A DNA stretch of 64,000 bases from Rhizobium sp. L1K21 (GCF_024055895.1 NZ_JAMXLE010000001.1:1931768-1995767); one strand, 5' to 3'; counted from the stretch's first letter, positions 36,814 through 47,274 are shown. Made by a program: numbers and translations. Notes: a model not told the origin generated them from the sequence alone.

Positions 36814-38295
36814 TTACCACCACTTGGACGGCGAGAAGCGACCGGCAGCCTGTTCAATTACATGCGCCGTCTTGAAAAGGGTCTCTTCCTCGAATGGCTT
36901 GCCAATGAGCTGAAGACCGAGCGGCAGGCCCTTTTCGTCCAGACCGGCAGGAACGGACATGCCGGGAAGGCCGGCCATGTTGACCGTCACCGTGAAGACG
37001 TCGTTCAAGTACATCTTGACCGGATCGGCTGCGAGGTCCTGATCGGCAATGCCGAATGCGGAGGACGGTGTTGCAGGCGTCAGGATCGCATCCACGCCCT
37101 TGGCGAAGACATCCTCGAAGTCGCGCTTGATCAGTGTGCGCACTTTCTGCGCCTGCAGATAATAAGCATCATAATAGCCGGCGGACAGAACATAGGTGCC
37201 GATCATGATACGCCGCTTGACCTCGGCGCCGAAGCCGCTTGCGCGGGTCTTCTCGTACATGTCGATAATGTCCTTGCCCTCCTTGCGCAGACCATAACGA
37301 ACACCGTCATAACGCGCGAGATTGGAGGAGGCTTCGGCAGGCGCCACGATATAATAGGCGGGCAGCGCGTATTTGGTGTGCGGGAGCGAGATGTTGACGA
37401 TTTCCGCACCGGCAGCCTTCAGCCAGTCGATACCCTGCTGCCAAAGCTTTTCAATTTCCGCGGGCATGCCGTCCATGCGATATTCGTCGGGAATGCCGAT
37501 CTTCATGCCCTTCACCGAACCGCCGATGGCCGCTTCATAATCCGGCACAGGCAGATCAACCGAGGTCGTGTCCTTGGTGTCCACGCTTGCCATGGATTTC
37601 AGAAGGATGGCCGCATCGCGCACATCGCGCGCAATAGGACCTGCCTGGTCGAGCGAAGACGCAAAGGCAACCACGCCCCAGCGCGAGCAGCGGCCATAGG
37701 TGGGCTTGATACCGACTGTGCCGGTAAAGGCTGCAGGCTGGCGGATGGAACCGCCGGTATCCGTTGCTGTCGCGCCGGCACAAAGCTGGGCTGCGACGGC
37801 TGCTGCCGAACCGCCGGAGGAGCCGCCAGGAACCAACTGCTGGTTGGAGCCTTCGGCCTTCCAGGGGTTTACCACCGGGCCGTAGTAGGATGTCTCGTTG
37901 GACGAGCCCATGGCGAACTCGTCCATGTTGAGCTTGCCGAGCATGACGGCACCTTCATCCCACAGGTTCTGGGTGACGGTCGATTCGTATTTCGGCTTGA
38001 AGCCATCGAGAATGTGCGAGCAGGCCTGGGTATGAACATCGCGGGTGCCGAAGAGGTCCTTGATGCCGAGCGGAATGCCTTCCAGCGCGCCGGCCTTGCC
38101 TTCCTCGATGCGCTTGTCAGAGGCTTTCGCCATCTCGCGCGCCTTTTCCGGCGTGACCGTGACATAGGCATTGAGCGCCGGGTTGGCGGCTTCGATAGCG
38201 GCAATATAGGCGTCGGTCAGCTCAACGGCTGTGATGTCCTTGGCGGCGAGCTTCGCGCGGGCTTCGGCAATGGTCAGTTTTGTCAGTTCGGTCAT
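36814..38295 (-). CDS. gatA: Aspartyl/glutamyl-tRNA amidotransferase subunit A
   Basis: 493-residue amidase-signature enzyme that makes ammonia from glutamine for tRNA-dependent Gln/Asn formation. The Ser-cisSer-Lys triad is visible: Lys in GIKDLFGT and the Gly/Ser-rich signature [13 protein letters not shown] followed by [16 protein letters not shown] with the nucleophile Ser. C-terminal part as in GatA. gatC lies 54 bp upstream on the same strand. Full length. Confidence 0.97.
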   Translation of the reverse strand: MTELTKLTIAEARAKLAAKDITAVELTDAYIAAIEAANPALNAYVTVTPEKAREMAKASDKRIEEGKAGALEGIPLGIKDLFGTRDVHTQACSHILDGFKPKYESTVTQNLWDEGAVMLGKLNMDEFAMGSSNETSYYGPVVNPWKAEGSNQQLVPGGSSGGSAAAVAAQLCAGATATDTGGSIRQPAAFTGTVGIKPTYGRCSRWGVVAFASSLDQAGPIARDVRDAAILLKSMASVDTKDTTSVDLPVPDYEAAIGGSVKGMKIGIPDEYRMDGMPAEIEKLWQQGIDWLKAAGAEIVNISLPHTKYALPAYYIVAPAEASSNLARYDGVRYGLRKEGKDIIDMYEKTRASGFGAEVKRRIMIGTYVLSAGYYDAYYLQAQKVRTLIKRDFEDVFAKGVDAILTPATPSSAFGIADQDLAADPVKMYLNDVFTVTVNMAGLPGMSVPAGLDEKGLPLGLQLIGKPFEEETLFKTAHVIEQAAGRFSPSKWW

Positions 38296-38349
38296 GGTTC
38301 GGACTTTTCGAAAACGGTGGTCGGCGGGCGATTGCGGTCTGGGTGGAAC

Positions 38350-38637
38350 TTACTCCACGACCTTTGGCACCATGAAGAAATTCTCGGCCGTTGCAGGCGC
38401 ATTGGCAACGATATCCTCCGCCTTGTCACCATCATTGACGACATCGGCGCGCTTGCGCATGGCCATCGGTGTAACCGAGGTCATCGGCTCGACGCCATCG
38501 ACATTAACCTCGGAAAGTTGCTCGACAAAGCCCAGGATATTGTTCAGTTCGCCAGCCATCTTCTCCGCTTCCTCTTCGGTCACGGCAAGGCGGGCAAGGC
38601 GTGCAACACGTTTGACGGTGGCAATATCGACGGACAT
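38350..38637 (-). CDS. gatC: Aspartyl/glutamyl-tRNA amidotransferase subunit C
   Basis: 95 residues from the ATG at 38637-38635 ([19 protein letters not shown]). GatC stabilises the GatA-GatB interface. The conserved segments are [32 protein letters not shown] and the C-terminal [12 protein letters not shown] longer frame to 38736 runs into the inverted repeat upstream and is not supported. First gene of gatC-gatA. Confidence 0.94.
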   Translation of the reverse strand: MSVDIATVKRVARLARLAVTEEEAEKMAGELNNILGFVEQLSEVNVDGVEPMTSVTPMAMRKRADVVNDGDKAEDIVANAPATAENFFMVPKVVE

Positions 38638-38698
38638 GCGAAACAGCTCCAGAGACGTTTGTCTTTGCGGTTGGTATCTTTGCGACCCGCTATAAAGA

Positions 38699-38741
38699 GA
38701 GGCTTGGCGCGATGCAATGGTTTTTGCAGGCGCCAAGCCTC
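38699..38741 (-). terminator. 12-bp inverted repeat, likely terminator after the alanine symporter
   Basis: GAGGCTTGGCGC (38699-38710) and GCGCCAAGCCTC (38730-38741) are perfectly complementary with a 19-nt loop. On the minus strand the stem is followed by TCTTTAT. It lies 30 bp beyond the symporter stop and about 60 bp before gatC. Confidence 0.6.
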
Positions 38742-38771
38742 GCGGCCAGTTCGCAAGGTTCCGGGACGGTC

Positions 38772-40193
38772 CTATTTCGCGTCCGGCCAGGCGGTCGGGT
38801 CGGTATCCAGATCGGGGAATTTCTTCGGGTCGAAAATCGGCCGCTGGATGCCCGCCTTCAACTGATCGCTGTAGTCGCGGATAAGACGCATGGCGATGGG
38901 GAACATCATGGTGATGGCGAGAAGGTTGACCACCGCCAGAACGCCCATCATCGGATCGGAGAAGGAAAAGACCGACGTTGCGCCCGGTGCGACCGCACCC
39001 AGAAGCACAATGCCCACCACCACGATGCGCAGGATGTGCACCGCGACCGGTTTATCCGTCATGAAGCTCAGGGCATTTTCGCCCAGGAAGTAATTGTACA
39101 TGATGGATGAGAACGAAAACAGGAAAACTGCCACGGTGAGGAAATATTGCGCCCATGAACCAACATGATCGACCAGGCTCTGCTGGGTCAGTGCAACACC
39201 GTCGATGCCTTCCGCTCCCGGCTGGTAGACGTCACCCAGAAGAATGATGAAAGCGGTGCAGGAGCAGACAATGATCGTGTCAATGAAGACCGAAAAGCTT
39301 TGGGTGATACCCTGGCTCACCGGGTGGCGCACATAGGCGGTTGCAGCAACGTTGGGTGCGGAACCAAGGCCCGCCTCGTTGGAAAAGAGGCCGCGGCGCA
39401 AACCGTTGGCAATTGCTGCCCCCATACCGCCGGAAACCGCCTCACGAATGCCGAACGCATTGGCGAAGATATCCGTCAGCACGGCCGGAATGCCGGTGAT
39501 ATTGATGATGATGACGAGCAGCGCCATACCGATATAGCCGATTGCCATGATTGGAATGATGACGTCTGCCGCCTTGGCGATGCGATGAATGCCACCGTAA
39601 ACAATGAAGCCTGTTGCCACTGCCAGCACGATGCCGGTCACATAACGTGGGATATTCATACTGTCGAAGGCGGCTCCCGCCACGGTGTTGCCCTGAAAGG
39701 CATTGAAGCCGATGGCAAACGAGGCAATGAGGCAAACTGAATAGACGATGGCCAGCCAGCGATAATTCGCGCCCAGCCCGTGGATGATCGCGCGCGCCGG
39801 GCCACCACGATAGTCACCGTTCGGTTCGGTGCGCTTATAGGCCTGCGCCAATGTCGCCTCGATCAGGCCGGAGCACATGCCGACAAGCGCAATGGCCCAC
39901 ATCCAGAATACCGCGCCGGGCCCGCCTGCGGTAATGGCAACAGCAACGCCTGCAATATTGCCGCCGCCGACACGCCCGCCGACCGAGACGAGCAGCGCCT
40001 CACGAGCGCTGATCTTTGAGGGATCGGCATCCTCATCGCCTTTGAGAACCCGAAACATGCGACCGAAAAAGCGGAACTGGACAAAACCGCTGGCAATGGT
40101 GAAAAATACGCCGAGAACCACGAGAAACGGCACCAGCGCCCAGCCCCAGGTCAGATCATTGATCAGGTTGAAGATCGTGTCGAGAAAGCCCAT
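38772..40193 (-). CDS. Alanine/glycine:cation symporter (AGCS family)
   Basis: 473 residues from the ATG at 40193-40191 (GGGGAC upstream); the frame back to 40388 adds non-hydrophobic sequence and is not used. Sodium- or proton-coupled amino acid carrier with about 11 membrane helices. Family signatures: [23 protein letters not shown] near residue 90-115, [20 protein letters not shown] and the C-terminal [10 protein letters not shown]. Imports Ala/Gly. Upstream of gatC on the same strand but separated by a terminator-like hairpin. Confidence 0.94.
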   Translation of the reverse strand: MGFLDTIFNLINDLTWGWALVPFLVVLGVFFTIASGFVQFRFFGRMFRVLKGDEDADPSKISAREALLVSVGGRVGGGNIAGVAVAITAGGPGAVFWMWAIALVGMCSGLIEATLAQAYKRTEPNGDYRGGPARAIIHGLGANYRWLAIVYSVCLIASFAIGFNAFQGNTVAGAAFDSMNIPRYVTGIVLAVATGFIVYGGIHRIAKAADVIIPIMAIGYIGMALLVIIINITGIPAVLTDIFANAFGIREAVSGGMGAAIANGLRRGLFSNEAGLGSAPNVAATAYVRHPVSQGITQSFSVFIDTIIVCSCTAFIILLGDVYQPGAEGIDGVALTQQSLVDHVGSWAQYFLTVAVFLFSFSSIMYNYFLGENALSFMTDKPVAVHILRIVVVGIVLLGAVAPGATSVFSFSDPMMGVLAVVNLLAITMMFPIAMRLIRDYSDQLKAGIQRPIFDPKKFPDLDTDPTAWPDAK

Positions 40194-40588
40194 GCTTCGT
40201 CCCCTTTTTGCTGCGAACAGATAAGCTGGAAACGGTGGCGGGCCACCGCAACACTCAAAAACCAACCGGAAACCGTCCCCCGACGGTGGCATCACATGAT
40301 GATGCTCTCTTAATTTTCCTATAGGTGAAAAGCTAACCGCGAAATCCCATAGCAGCAAGCGCAACTTGAAGATTGTTAACTTTTGCAATGATAACGCTGG
40401 TTGAAGCGCCAGATATTACTCTCGCAAAGTCAGGGATTTCCGGGTTTCACGTACAAACATGTTCATTCGACTTCTGACCGAAAAAAGAAAGCGATATCCA
40501 CATCTCATTTGTTGGAAGAGATTGCTGATTGCGCTTGGCTCGCTGCAACCACGCCTATAGGGTCCGTTCAGCATGTGGGAGGGACATG
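40194..40588. other. 395-bp divergent spacer, symporter / arylamine acetyltransferase
   Basis: AT-richer than its flanks. It should contain both divergent promoters. No convincing ORF, RNA gene or repeat was seen. Confidence 0.45.
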
Positions 40589-41398
40589 ATGGAATTTGAC
40601 AGGGATCAGTATCTGGAGCGCATCCGCCTCGACCCATCGAAGGCGGCTCCGGATTTGAACGGGCTTTGTGCCCTCCAGCTTGCCCAGGCCAGCCACATCG
40701 TCTTTGAAAACATGACGCCGCTGACCGGCCATGTGCCGGACCTTGCAACGGACGCATTGTGGGACAAGCTGATCGTTCAAGGACGCGGCGGCTATTGTTT
40801 CGAACTCAACGGGCTGTTCGGCATGGCGCTCAGCACCTTCGGCTTTGATGCCAAGCCATTGATGGCCCGCGTTTATGGTGGCCAGCCGCGCGGTGGTCCG
40901 CGCTCGCATCTCAGTTTCATCGTCCGCATCGATGGCGAAGACTATCTTGCCGATTGCGGTTTCGGCGGGGGTGCGCCGGTTCTGCCCATGCGGCTTTCGC
41001 TGAATGAACCGCAGACGGTGCGGGGCGAGGTTTTTCGCCTGCGCGCAGACGCGGAAACGGGCGACACCGTGCTGGAGCGCAATATGGAAGACGGTTGGCG
41101 TACGCTTTATGGGTTCGAACCCTTGCGCGTCCAGCCAAGCGATATCGAAGCGGCAAACTTCGTCTCCGCAAAATGGGACAAGGCCCCCTTTTCCTCCAAT
41201 CTCATGATGACTGTGGTCACGCCAGAGGGGCGACACAACCTGTTTAACCGCGGCCTGAAAATCATCCGAAACGGCGAAACGGAAAGCCGAACGCTTGAAA
41301 CCTTCGACGCATTCCGAAGCGCCATGACCGACCTCTTTAACCTGCCGGACAATGATACGCTGTTCCGGCAGGTGTGGGATAAGATCAAGAACCGCTAA
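40589..41398 (+). CDS. nat: Arylamine N-acetyltransferase
   Basis: 269 residues from the second of two adjacent ATGs (40589), which sits five bases after GGGAGGG. Transfers acetyl from acetyl-CoA to arylamines and hydrazines in the cytoplasm. The Cys-His-Asp triad is visible: Cys in GRGGYCFELNG, His in RSHLSFIV and Asp in YLADCGFGGG. Length is normal for bacterial NATs. Converges with the UPF0173 hydrolase gene. Confidence 0.93.
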   Translation: MEFDRDQYLERIRLDPSKAAPDLNGLCALQLAQASHIVFENMTPLTGHVPDLATDALWDKLIVQGRGGYCFELNGLFGMALSTFGFDAKPLMARVYGGQPRGGPRSHLSFIVRIDGEDYLADCGFGGGAPVLPMRLSLNEPQTVRGEVFRLRADAETGDTVLERNMEDGWRTLYGFEPLRVQPSDIEAANFVSAKWDKAPFSSNLMMTVVTPEGRHNLFNRGLKIIRNGETESRTLETFDAFRSAMTDLFNLPDNDTLFRQVWDKIKNR

Positions 41399-41406
41399 AT
41401 CTTGCC

Positions 41407-42111
41407 CTATACCTCGACTACGCCGCCAGGTTTCGGCGTTTCCACCTTCGTCTTGGAGCCCGCCATGCCCTCGACGAACTTGTCCGGCGTCTGGTCGATG
41501 ATCGGGAATGTGCCGTAGTGGCAGGGAATGACAGTGGAGAAGTTGAAATAGCGCAGGCAGGCTAGCGCGGCCACGGCTCCACCCATGGTGAAACGGTCGC
41601 CGATTGGCACAATGCCGATATCGGGTTTGTGCAATTCGTCGATCAGCGCCATATCGGAAAAGATATCCGTATCGCCCATGTGAAGAAGCGACGGCTCGTC
41701 GTCGAAGTGCAGCATCAGGCCGTTCGGATTGCCGAGCGAGTGGTTGACGCCATCTTCGGTCAGCATGGCAGAGGAATGGAGCGCATTGGTGAAGGTGGCG
41801 GTGAAACCGTCAAAGGCGATGGTGCCGCCGGTATTTCCCATTTCCAGCTTTTCAACGCCTTTGGAACCCAGCCATGCGGCAAGATCGGCATTGGCAAGAA
41901 CCGTCGCGCCTGTTTCCTTGGCCAGCGAGATCGTGTCGCCCACGTGATCGCCATGGCCGTGGGTCAGCAGAATATGCGTTACGCCCTTTGCGACCTCTTT
42001 GGCATCCTGACCTTCAAAAGACGGGTTTCCCGTCAGGAACGGGTCAATGAGGATGGCGGCCTTGGCAATGTCGAGACGAAAGGCGGAATGGCCGAGCCAT
42101 GTGATTTTCAT
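41407..42111 (-). CDS. UPF0173 metal-dependent hydrolase (metallo-beta-lactamase fold)
   Basis: 234 residues from the ATG at 42111-42109 ([14 protein letters not shown]). Metal-binding motif [11 protein letters not shown] (HxHxDH), later ligands in [13 protein letters not shown] and in [11 protein letters not shown]. This is the YtkL-like UPF0173 group, whose substrate is unknown. Divergent from ruvX with an 82-bp gap. Confidence 0.92.
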   Translation of the reverse strand: MKITWLGHSAFRLDIAKAAILIDPFLTGNPSFEGQDAKEVAKGVTHILLTHGHGDHVGDTISLAKETGATVLANADLAAWLGSKGVEKLEMGNTGGTIAFDGFTATFTNALHSSAMLTEDGVNHSLGNPNGLMLHFDDEPSLLHMGDTDIFSDMALIDELHKPDIGIVPIGDRFTMGGAVAALACLRYFNFSTVIPCHYGTFPIIDQTPDKFVEGMAGSKTKVETPKPGGVVEV

Positions 42112-42193
42112 GATTGTTCTCCCTGTGCGATTTGCTTTGGTTGGAGCATATGAAATATAGAGCGCCATTCACAAGAAACAAACCGGCAGGACC

Positions 42194-42664
42194 ATGACCG
42201 TTTTGACAATCGAGGCGCTGGCCGCCGAACTGACTGCCGGACAGCCCGTTGCCGGGCTGGACCTTGGAACCAAGACGATCGGGCTTGCTGTCTCTGACAT
42301 AGGACGCCGCTTTTCCTCGCCGCGCCCGGTGATCAAGCGCAAGAAATTCGGCATAGATGCCGAAGCGCTGCTGCAATTTGCCGTCAAGGAGAAGGTTGCA
42401 GCCTTTATCATCGGCCTGCCGGTGAATATGGATGGCTCATCGGGGCCGCGCGTGCAGGCCACGCGGGCATTCGTGCGCAATATGGAAGAAAAGACAGCCC
42501 TGCCCTTTGTCTATTGGGACGAGCGGCTTTCAACGGTTGCCGCCGAACGGGCCTTGCTGGAAATGGATGTGTCGCGCGCCAAGCGGGCCGAACGGATTGA
42601 TTCCGCCGCCGCTGCCTTCATCCTTCAGGGTGCGCTCGACAGGCTCTTGTCGCTGGCAAACTGA
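42194..42664 (+). CDS. ruvX: Putative pre-16S rRNA nuclease / Holliday-junction-resolvase-like YqgF
   Basis: 156 residues with the RNase H-like fold: catalytic Asp in [15 protein letters not shown], Glu in [14 protein letters not shown] and Asp in [16 protein letters not shown], plus [13 protein letters not shown]. YqgF matures the 5' end of 16S rRNA in E. coli, and older annotation calls it RuvX. Its last 40 bases overlap the convergent DUF6105-like gene. Confidence 0.93.
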   Translation: MTVLTIEALAAELTAGQPVAGLDLGTKTIGLAVSDIGRRFSSPRPVIKRKKFGIDAEALLQFAVKEKVAAFIIGLPVNMDGSSGPRVQATRAFVRNMEEKTALPFVYWDERLSTVAAERALLEMDVSRAKRAERIDSAAAAFILQGALDRLLSLAN

Positions 42665-42957
42665 GGCTCGTCCTCGACCCGGCCAAAGCGGGCCTTGTAG
42701 GCAGCGATGATTTTCTTGCGACGACGGAAGACAAGAATGGCAAAGAGCACTGCCGTGTCGATTACCAGCGCACGCAGAACCAACGGCGGAATATCTTCCG
42801 GCGGAAGACCCAGAATATTGCCGTAGATCTGGAAAACCAGATCATGCGCCTGTCTGGAAAGCATAAAATAGCCGAAACTCATGTCGTAGTAGGACAAGCC
42901 GTACCAGCCGCCCAGGAACGCGAGCGGTGCAATCCAGAATATAAATGCCCATTTCAT
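42625..42957 (-). CDS. Small membrane protein, DUF6105-like
   Basis: 110 residues from the ATG at 42957-42955. Two membrane helices, [19 protein letters not shown] (about 4-22) and [15 protein letters not shown] (about 63-77), then a basic [15 protein letters not shown] tail. The pattern FFWGWYGLS-like plus DISFG-like resembles the rhizobial DUF6105 family as I remember it; function unknown. Its start overlaps the stop of the upstream 50-residue ORF (GCATGA), so the two are coupled. Confidence 0.7.
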   Translation of the reverse strand: MKWAFIFWIAPLAFLGGWYGLSYYDMSFGYFMLSRQAHDLVFQIYGNILGLPPEDIPPLVLRALVIDTAVLFAILVFRRRKKIIAAYKARFGRVEDEPQFASDKSLSSAP

Positions 42958-43106
42958 GCGGCCTGCTCCTCTGCGGTGTCCGAAATATCGGTGATGAAGA
43001 GGTTGACCAGGGTCCGGTCAACCGCCGCCAGGGCGCACAAAGCAGCAAGCGGAACCGTCAGATCCAACGCCAGCCCGGCAAAAACCGCCGTGCACGCGGC
43101 CATCAT
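42954..43106 (-). CDS. 50-residue hydrophobic small protein coupled to the DUF6105-like gene
   Basis: Start at an ATG pair (43106-43101), with AAGGG about seven bases upstream; an in-frame TTG at 43133 would add nine residues. The sequence runs MMAACTAVFAGLALDL, TVPLAALCALAAVD, then a short acidic tail ending EEQAA, so one or two membrane-spanning stretches. The stop overlaps the next start in ATGA fashion. No family recognised. Coupling and hydrophobic character support it being real. Confidence 0.6.
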   Translation of the reverse strand: MMAACTAVFAGLALDLTVPLAALCALAAVDRTLVNLFITDISDTAEEQAA

Positions 43107-43450
43107 GGCCACCCTTTTCCACTCGATACGCAAGGTACACCCTTATCGTTCTTAACGACTTGGTAACCATCACAGCTTGGCATTTAAAGTGCAACGTAAA
43201 CCATTTGTTAAGGTTAACGGCGGGGGTGTTGTCCACAGGGGGTATGGGTATTCGCTAATTGTCCGCACATGGAACCGCAGTTTCAATTCCTGTGGTCCTC
43301 GCGAAATACACCCAAACTCCGTAATATGTAGCTTTAGCCGCTACAATTAAAAGCAACGAAGAGTATTTCTTGGTCCAAATGAGAAAGCCCCGCTTCGAAG
43401 AAGTAGTGCAAGCTTTTCAAAGAGACAGGCAAACCTATTTGGCCGATACA
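43107..43450. other. 344-bp spacer with a composition shift
   Basis: No gene seen. From about 43260 onward the sequence becomes clearly AT-rich and stays so through the acyltransferase gene, marking the edge of a probable acquired segment. A TTAAGGTTAA dyad is present near 43207. No direct repeats were recognised. Confidence 0.45.
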
Positions 43451-45463
43451 CTAATTGGTTTTCACGTTGTCGTTCGAAGTTCCTAGCGCTTTATTCAACG
43501 CCTCTTTCAACTCTGGCAAAATAAATTCATTACCCCAACCACTCAGATGATCTTGATCACTAAACAGTGGATTACCCGCTTTATCGAATATTGAGCACAT
43601 TTCTTCAGCACATAACGAATTAAAGGCGTCAAGTACCACCAAATCTTCCACATTTTTCTGTACGGCAGCAATGCTGTCCATCACCGGTTTTGTTCTTTGT
43701 AGGAGTTCGGCCCGAGACTCTGTTTTGGGTGCTTGGCAAATCGGATTTGATTGATTGAACCAATCCGAGCAGCGAAATGGAATGAAATGAAATACGGGCT
43801 CAGGATTTCTAATGATCACGCCCACTTCTCGCGAGCGCAGTTCTGAAACAACGTTGAGAAATTCGTTGAAAGCTTCAGCACGGGCGGCCACACTGTCACT
43901 GGAGTTGTGATCTGGGGCAGGTAGCAGGGTGCCATCTTGGTTCACATAACGCGGCACGTTGAGCGCCGCAAACATAACTACATCGCCTGCTTCTGCTTGC
44001 CTCAATATGTCTCGAACGTTGGAGCAGTCAGTATTGTGCAAAATCGGCTGCATCAAGTTGAAGCCGCAACCACCTTTTGAAACTATTTTAAGGCCAAGTT
44101 GCGCATCTCTTGCCGCAGCAGTCGCAGCACCTGCAATGGCGTAGGCGTGGCTATCGCCGACAACAATCAGCGCTGGACGTAGATTGGAGAGATCGTTGGC
44201 CTTCTGTTTGCCAAGTGTCGGTAGTTCTTCTGGCTTCCACCCGAATTGGCGAGCCACGACCGAGCTGCTGGGCATGCCAAGTTTGAAATCCCGATAACTA
44301 CCGACAAAAAGTACTGCCAGAGAAAAAGACACCACCATCGCAAATGCCACGGTGAACACGCCAGCTTGAAGCGGCTTTCTGGACACGGTCGCCTTTTGGA
44401 AGGGCTGTTCAATAAAATGGTAAGAGATGGCGGCAAGGACAAACGATGCAAGAAAGGCAAATCCAATTTGCCAAGGCTCGCCAAATCCAACTGTCCAGCG
44501 AAGAAGAACAGCAATCGGCCAATGCCACAAATATAAAGAGTAGGATATTCGTCCGATGTATTTTGCGACCGGATGAGAAAGCCATCCATAGAGACCGACG
44601 TTCTGCCTTTGCTCACTTCCACCGCACGAAAGCAGCACGACCATTCCTAGGACTGGAAGAATTGCGCCAGGAAAAGGACTTATAACTTCAACCGGCATCG
44701 CGACAGAAATCAGAACTAGCGCAAATCCGACCCATCCTCCCAGCATCAATGCGCCAGCATTTTTGTCGGTGGTGCGCGGGCTGGCGCTTGATACCAGATA
44801 TGTAATCGCGCCGGCAGCCAATTCCCAAAAACGCGTGGGCAACGAATAGAAAGCAACCGTCGGATTCTGCGAACTCAACCAAGCAGCCAGGCCAAAAGAA
44901 ACCACTGCCAGTGCACCAAGAATGGCGACTCCAAGGTTATATTTCTTTCCTGATCTGAAAAGCAGCCAGAGCAACAGTGGAACAATCAGGTAAAATTGCT
45001 CTTCAACACCCAAAGACCAAGTATGCAAATAGGGATTATAGGAAACCATCTGATCGAAATAATTCGTTCTGGATCCTAACATGAGAGAAATATTTGCAAC
45101 GCCACCGCCGGCTGCAGCGGCCGTGAAGAATATTTGCGCACTCAAGTAAGCTGGAGGAACAAACAAATAGACCATAAAAAGCGTTACTATGATCATCGTT
45201 GCAAGGGCTGGCATTAACCGCCAAAATCTGCGTCTATAGAAGTGTTCAATATAATTCAGAATTCCGCCCTGCTCGTTTTTCATGGAGGCAATAAGAGAGC
45301 GAGTGACAACATATCCGCTGATCACAAAGAAAACATCGACCCCCAGAAGGCCTTGAGAAATATAATTAATTTCAAAATGATATGCTAATACGGCAAGCAC
45401 AGCTATGGCGCGCATGCCATCAATATAGGCGAGGCGCGTTTGGAAATGATCTTTCGACGGCAA
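43451..45463 (-). CDS. Membrane acyltransferase with C-terminal SGNH domain (OafA/OatA-type)
   Basis: About 670 residues. The N-terminal half is an acyltransferase-3 domain with about ten membrane helices: YIDGMRAIAVLAVLAYHFE, GVDVFFVISGYVV, FYRRRFWRLMPAL, HTWSLGVEEQFYL and YSLYLWHWPIAV are signatures. The C-terminal periplasmic half is an SGNH hydrolase-like domain with VVGDSHAYAIAG (Ser) and DQDHLSGWGN (Asp/His pair). It probably O-acetylates a surface polysaccharide such as O-antigen. Start is uncertain: TTG at 45463 follows GGAG by six bases, while another TTG at 45475 is in frame. Base composition is AT-rich against its neighbours, suggesting horizontal transfer. Confidence 0.9.
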   Translation of the reverse strand: MPSKDHFQTRLAYIDGMRAIAVLAVLAYHFEINYISQGLLGVDVFFVISGYVVTRSLIASMKNEQGGILNYIEHFYRRRFWRLMPALATMIIVTLFMVYLFVPPAYLSAQIFFTAAAAGGGVANISLMLGSRTNYFDQMVSYNPYLHTWSLGVEEQFYLIVPLLLWLLFRSGKKYNLGVAILGALAVVSFGLAAWLSSQNPTVAFYSLPTRFWELAAGAITYLVSSASPRTTDKNAGALMLGGWVGFALVLISVAMPVEVISPFPGAILPVLGMVVLLSCGGSEQRQNVGLYGWLSHPVAKYIGRISYSLYLWHWPIAVLLRWTVGFGEPWQIGFAFLASFVLAAISYHFIEQPFQKATVSRKPLQAGVFTVAFAMVVSFSLAVLFVGSYRDFKLGMPSSSVVARQFGWKPEELPTLGKQKANDLSNLRPALIVVGDSHAYAIAGAATAAARDAQLGLKIVSKGGCGFNLMQPILHNTDCSNVRDILRQAEAGDVVMFAALNVPRYVNQDGTLLPAPDHNSSDSVAARAEAFNEFLNVVSELRSREVGVIIRNPEPVFHFIPFRCSDWFNQSNPICQAPKTESRAELLQRTKPVMDSIAAVQKNVEDLVVLDAFNSLCAEEMCSIFDKAGNPLFSDQDHLSGWGNEFILPELKEALNKALGTSNDNVKTN

Positions 45464-45601
45464 ACTATTCTCCAAAACCTATAAAGCAAAGTTACTAAGA
45501 AATTTTACGCTGACAGAATGCTAATTCCGATACGAATTTGCAAGACAAAAGATATTGCGCTTTCATGCGTGTAGTCTAATCGCTGCGGCGAAAGATGTCC
45601 C

Positions 45602-46261
45602 TCAAATATAAGCATTATGCGCCAATCTACACACCGCCGCCTCCAGCTTGGCCCAGTCCTTTTCCGTCTTCACCGGTATGCCGCAGGCAAAGCCGTTCAT
45701 GATGGCGGAGAGGACGATTTGTTGGGCAGCACCCATGAGGGCGGCGTTGGTGGCGATGGCGTCGACGCCTTTGGGGGGTGTGAGCGAGCCGCGCATCTTT
45801 TCGATCCAGGCGGATAGGCCCCTCGCCCGCGCTTCGGCCACGCGGCGGACCTGTGGGGTGCTTTCGGAAATTTCCCAGGCTATGACGCGGCGCATGAGGT
45901 GATCTTCACGCAGCGCGCGCATGTAAAGTTCCAGCAGGCGTTCGATCAGGTCGCCATAGGTGAGGATGAAGCGCCCGCCCGGATCATCCGGCACATGGGC
46001 TTCCACCCAGGACGACAGGTCTTCGCCAATCGCGTCGATCAGCCCGTCCATGCCGCCATAGTAGCGGTAGATCAGTTGCTTGTCGCAGCCTGCGCGCCGG
46101 GCAATGGCATTGACGCCGAAGCCCTGGAAACCGGCTTCCGCCAGCAATGAGCGTGCGGCTTCGAATATGCGGCGCTCGGTGGCGCTGCGATCGCGCGTCA
46201 GTGGAATGGGGTTTGTGACTGTGTCGAGCATTGCTTCTTGATCAGATGACGTGTGGACCAT
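45602..46261 (-). CDS. TetR/AcrR family transcriptional regulator
   Basis: About 219 residues from the ATG at 46261-46259; an upstream TTG (46291) and a downstream ATG (46231) are alternatives. HTH: TERRIFEAARSLLAEAGFQG, then VNAIARRAGCDKQLIYRYYGGMDGLI. The C-terminal domain resembles the TetR_C with ISESTPQVRRVAEAR. No divergent target is evident: the upstream neighbour is the same-strand PfkB gene, 89 bp away. Ligand and target unknown. Confidence 0.88.
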   Translation of the reverse strand: MVHTSSDQEAMLDTVTNPIPLTRDRSATERRIFEAARSLLAEAGFQGFGVNAIARRAGCDKQLIYRYYGGMDGLIDAIGEDLSSWVEAHVPDDPGGRFILTYGDLIERLLELYMRALREDHLMRRVIAWEISESTPQVRRVAEARARGLSAWIEKMRGSLTPPKGVDAIATNAALMGAAQQIVLSAIMNGFACGIPVKTEKDWAKLEAAVCRLAHNAYI

Positions 46262-46350
46262 GCCGTTAATTGCCTCACCGTCTGGTGACAATTGTTTAAT
46301 GCGCGTCCAAAAACATTATCCCCAGAAGGCTATATATCAATGACGGATGT

Positions 46351-47274
46351 TCATGCAGGCAGCTGTTTCAAAAGGTTCTCGACATCTTCGCGGTGGCAAA
46401 GCTCTGTGCCCGGCGTCATCGCCGTTGCCGCGCCCACGGCCATGGCATAGCGAAAGGCCTGTTCCAGCGCATCACCCTCTGACAGCCGCCAGACAAGCCC
46501 GGCCACAAAACTGTCCCCTGCCCCGGTGGCCGATTTGACCTCGACCTTGATGGCCGGCAAGCGCAGGACGCCACCCGGCCCAGCCAGCAGTGCGCCATCG
46601 CCGCCAAGGGTGAGCGCGACATGCTGCGCCTTGCCGTCCCGAACCAGGGCGGTGGCAGCCTCAGTGGCCGCCTGCTCATCCAGCTTGAGGCCGATATAGG
46701 CTTCCAGTTCGCTGAGACTCGGCTTGACCAGAAAAATGTTTTCGCGCGCATCCAACGCTGCCTTCAATGCCGCGCCGGATGTATCGAGAATGAAGCGCGA
46801 CTTGTTTTCAGCGGCAATGCGCGCCAGTTGCGCATAGATGTCGTCCGGCACGCCGCGCGGCAGGCTGCCACTGGCCACCACAAAGCCATTCCTGCATTCG
46901 CCAACTGCGCGGGCGATCTGTTGCTGCTTTGCGCGCGGAACGTCCGGCCCTTCCGGCACGAAGCGGTATTCCAGGCCGCTTTCCTCATCGAACACGGCAT
47001 AGGCAATGCGGGTCGGCTCTTTCAGCTCGATGACATCAAGCCGGATGCCGCTTTCGCCGAGCGCTTCTTCCAGAAGCGTGCCGGCAACACCGCCGGAGGT
47101 GATCAACAATTTCGGATCGCCACCGAGCGTCTTGACCACGCGGGCGACATTCACACCGCCCCCACCTGCATGCAGGCTTTGTCCGCGGGTGCGAATCTTA
47201 TGGGTCGGCTCCACACGTTTTGCCGTGCAGGAAATGTCGATGGTTGGATTGAGGGCAACACAAAGAATATTCAA
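46351..47274 (-). CDS. PfkB-family hexose-phosphate kinase (1-phosphofructokinase-like)
   Basis: 307 residues. Ribokinase/PfkB fold: NPTIDISCTAKRV at the start, GGGGVNVARVVKTLGG substrate motif, FILDTSG and the PfkB signature SATGAGDSFVAGLVWRL with the catalytic Asp. Close to the 1-phosphofructokinase/tagatose-6-phosphate kinase subgroup; the substrate is a phosphorylated hexose by inference. The start is a TTG at 47274-47272 with no evident Shine-Dalgarno, which is odd, but the sequence right after it is already conserved. The YbaK gene lies 56 bp upstream. Confidence 0.87.
   Translation of the reverse strand: MNILCVALNPTIDISCTAKRVEPTHKIRTRGQSLHAGGGGVNVARVVKTLGGDPKLLITSGGVAGTLLEEALGESGIRLDVIELKEPTRIAYAVFDEESGLEYRFVPEGPDVPRAKQQQIARAVGECRNGFVVASGSLPRGVPDDIYAQLARIAAENKSRFILDTSGAALKAALDARENIFLVKPSLSELEAYIGLKLDEQAATEAATALVRDGKAQHVALTLGGDGALLAGPGGVLRLPAIKVEVKSATGAGDSFVAGLVWRLSEGDALEQAFRYAMAVGAATAMTPGTELCHREDVENLLKQLPA

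Noticed and set aside
36862-38865. 667-residue ORF opposite gatA/gatC
   Set aside because: Antisense shadow; gatA and gatC are unmistakable on the other strand.
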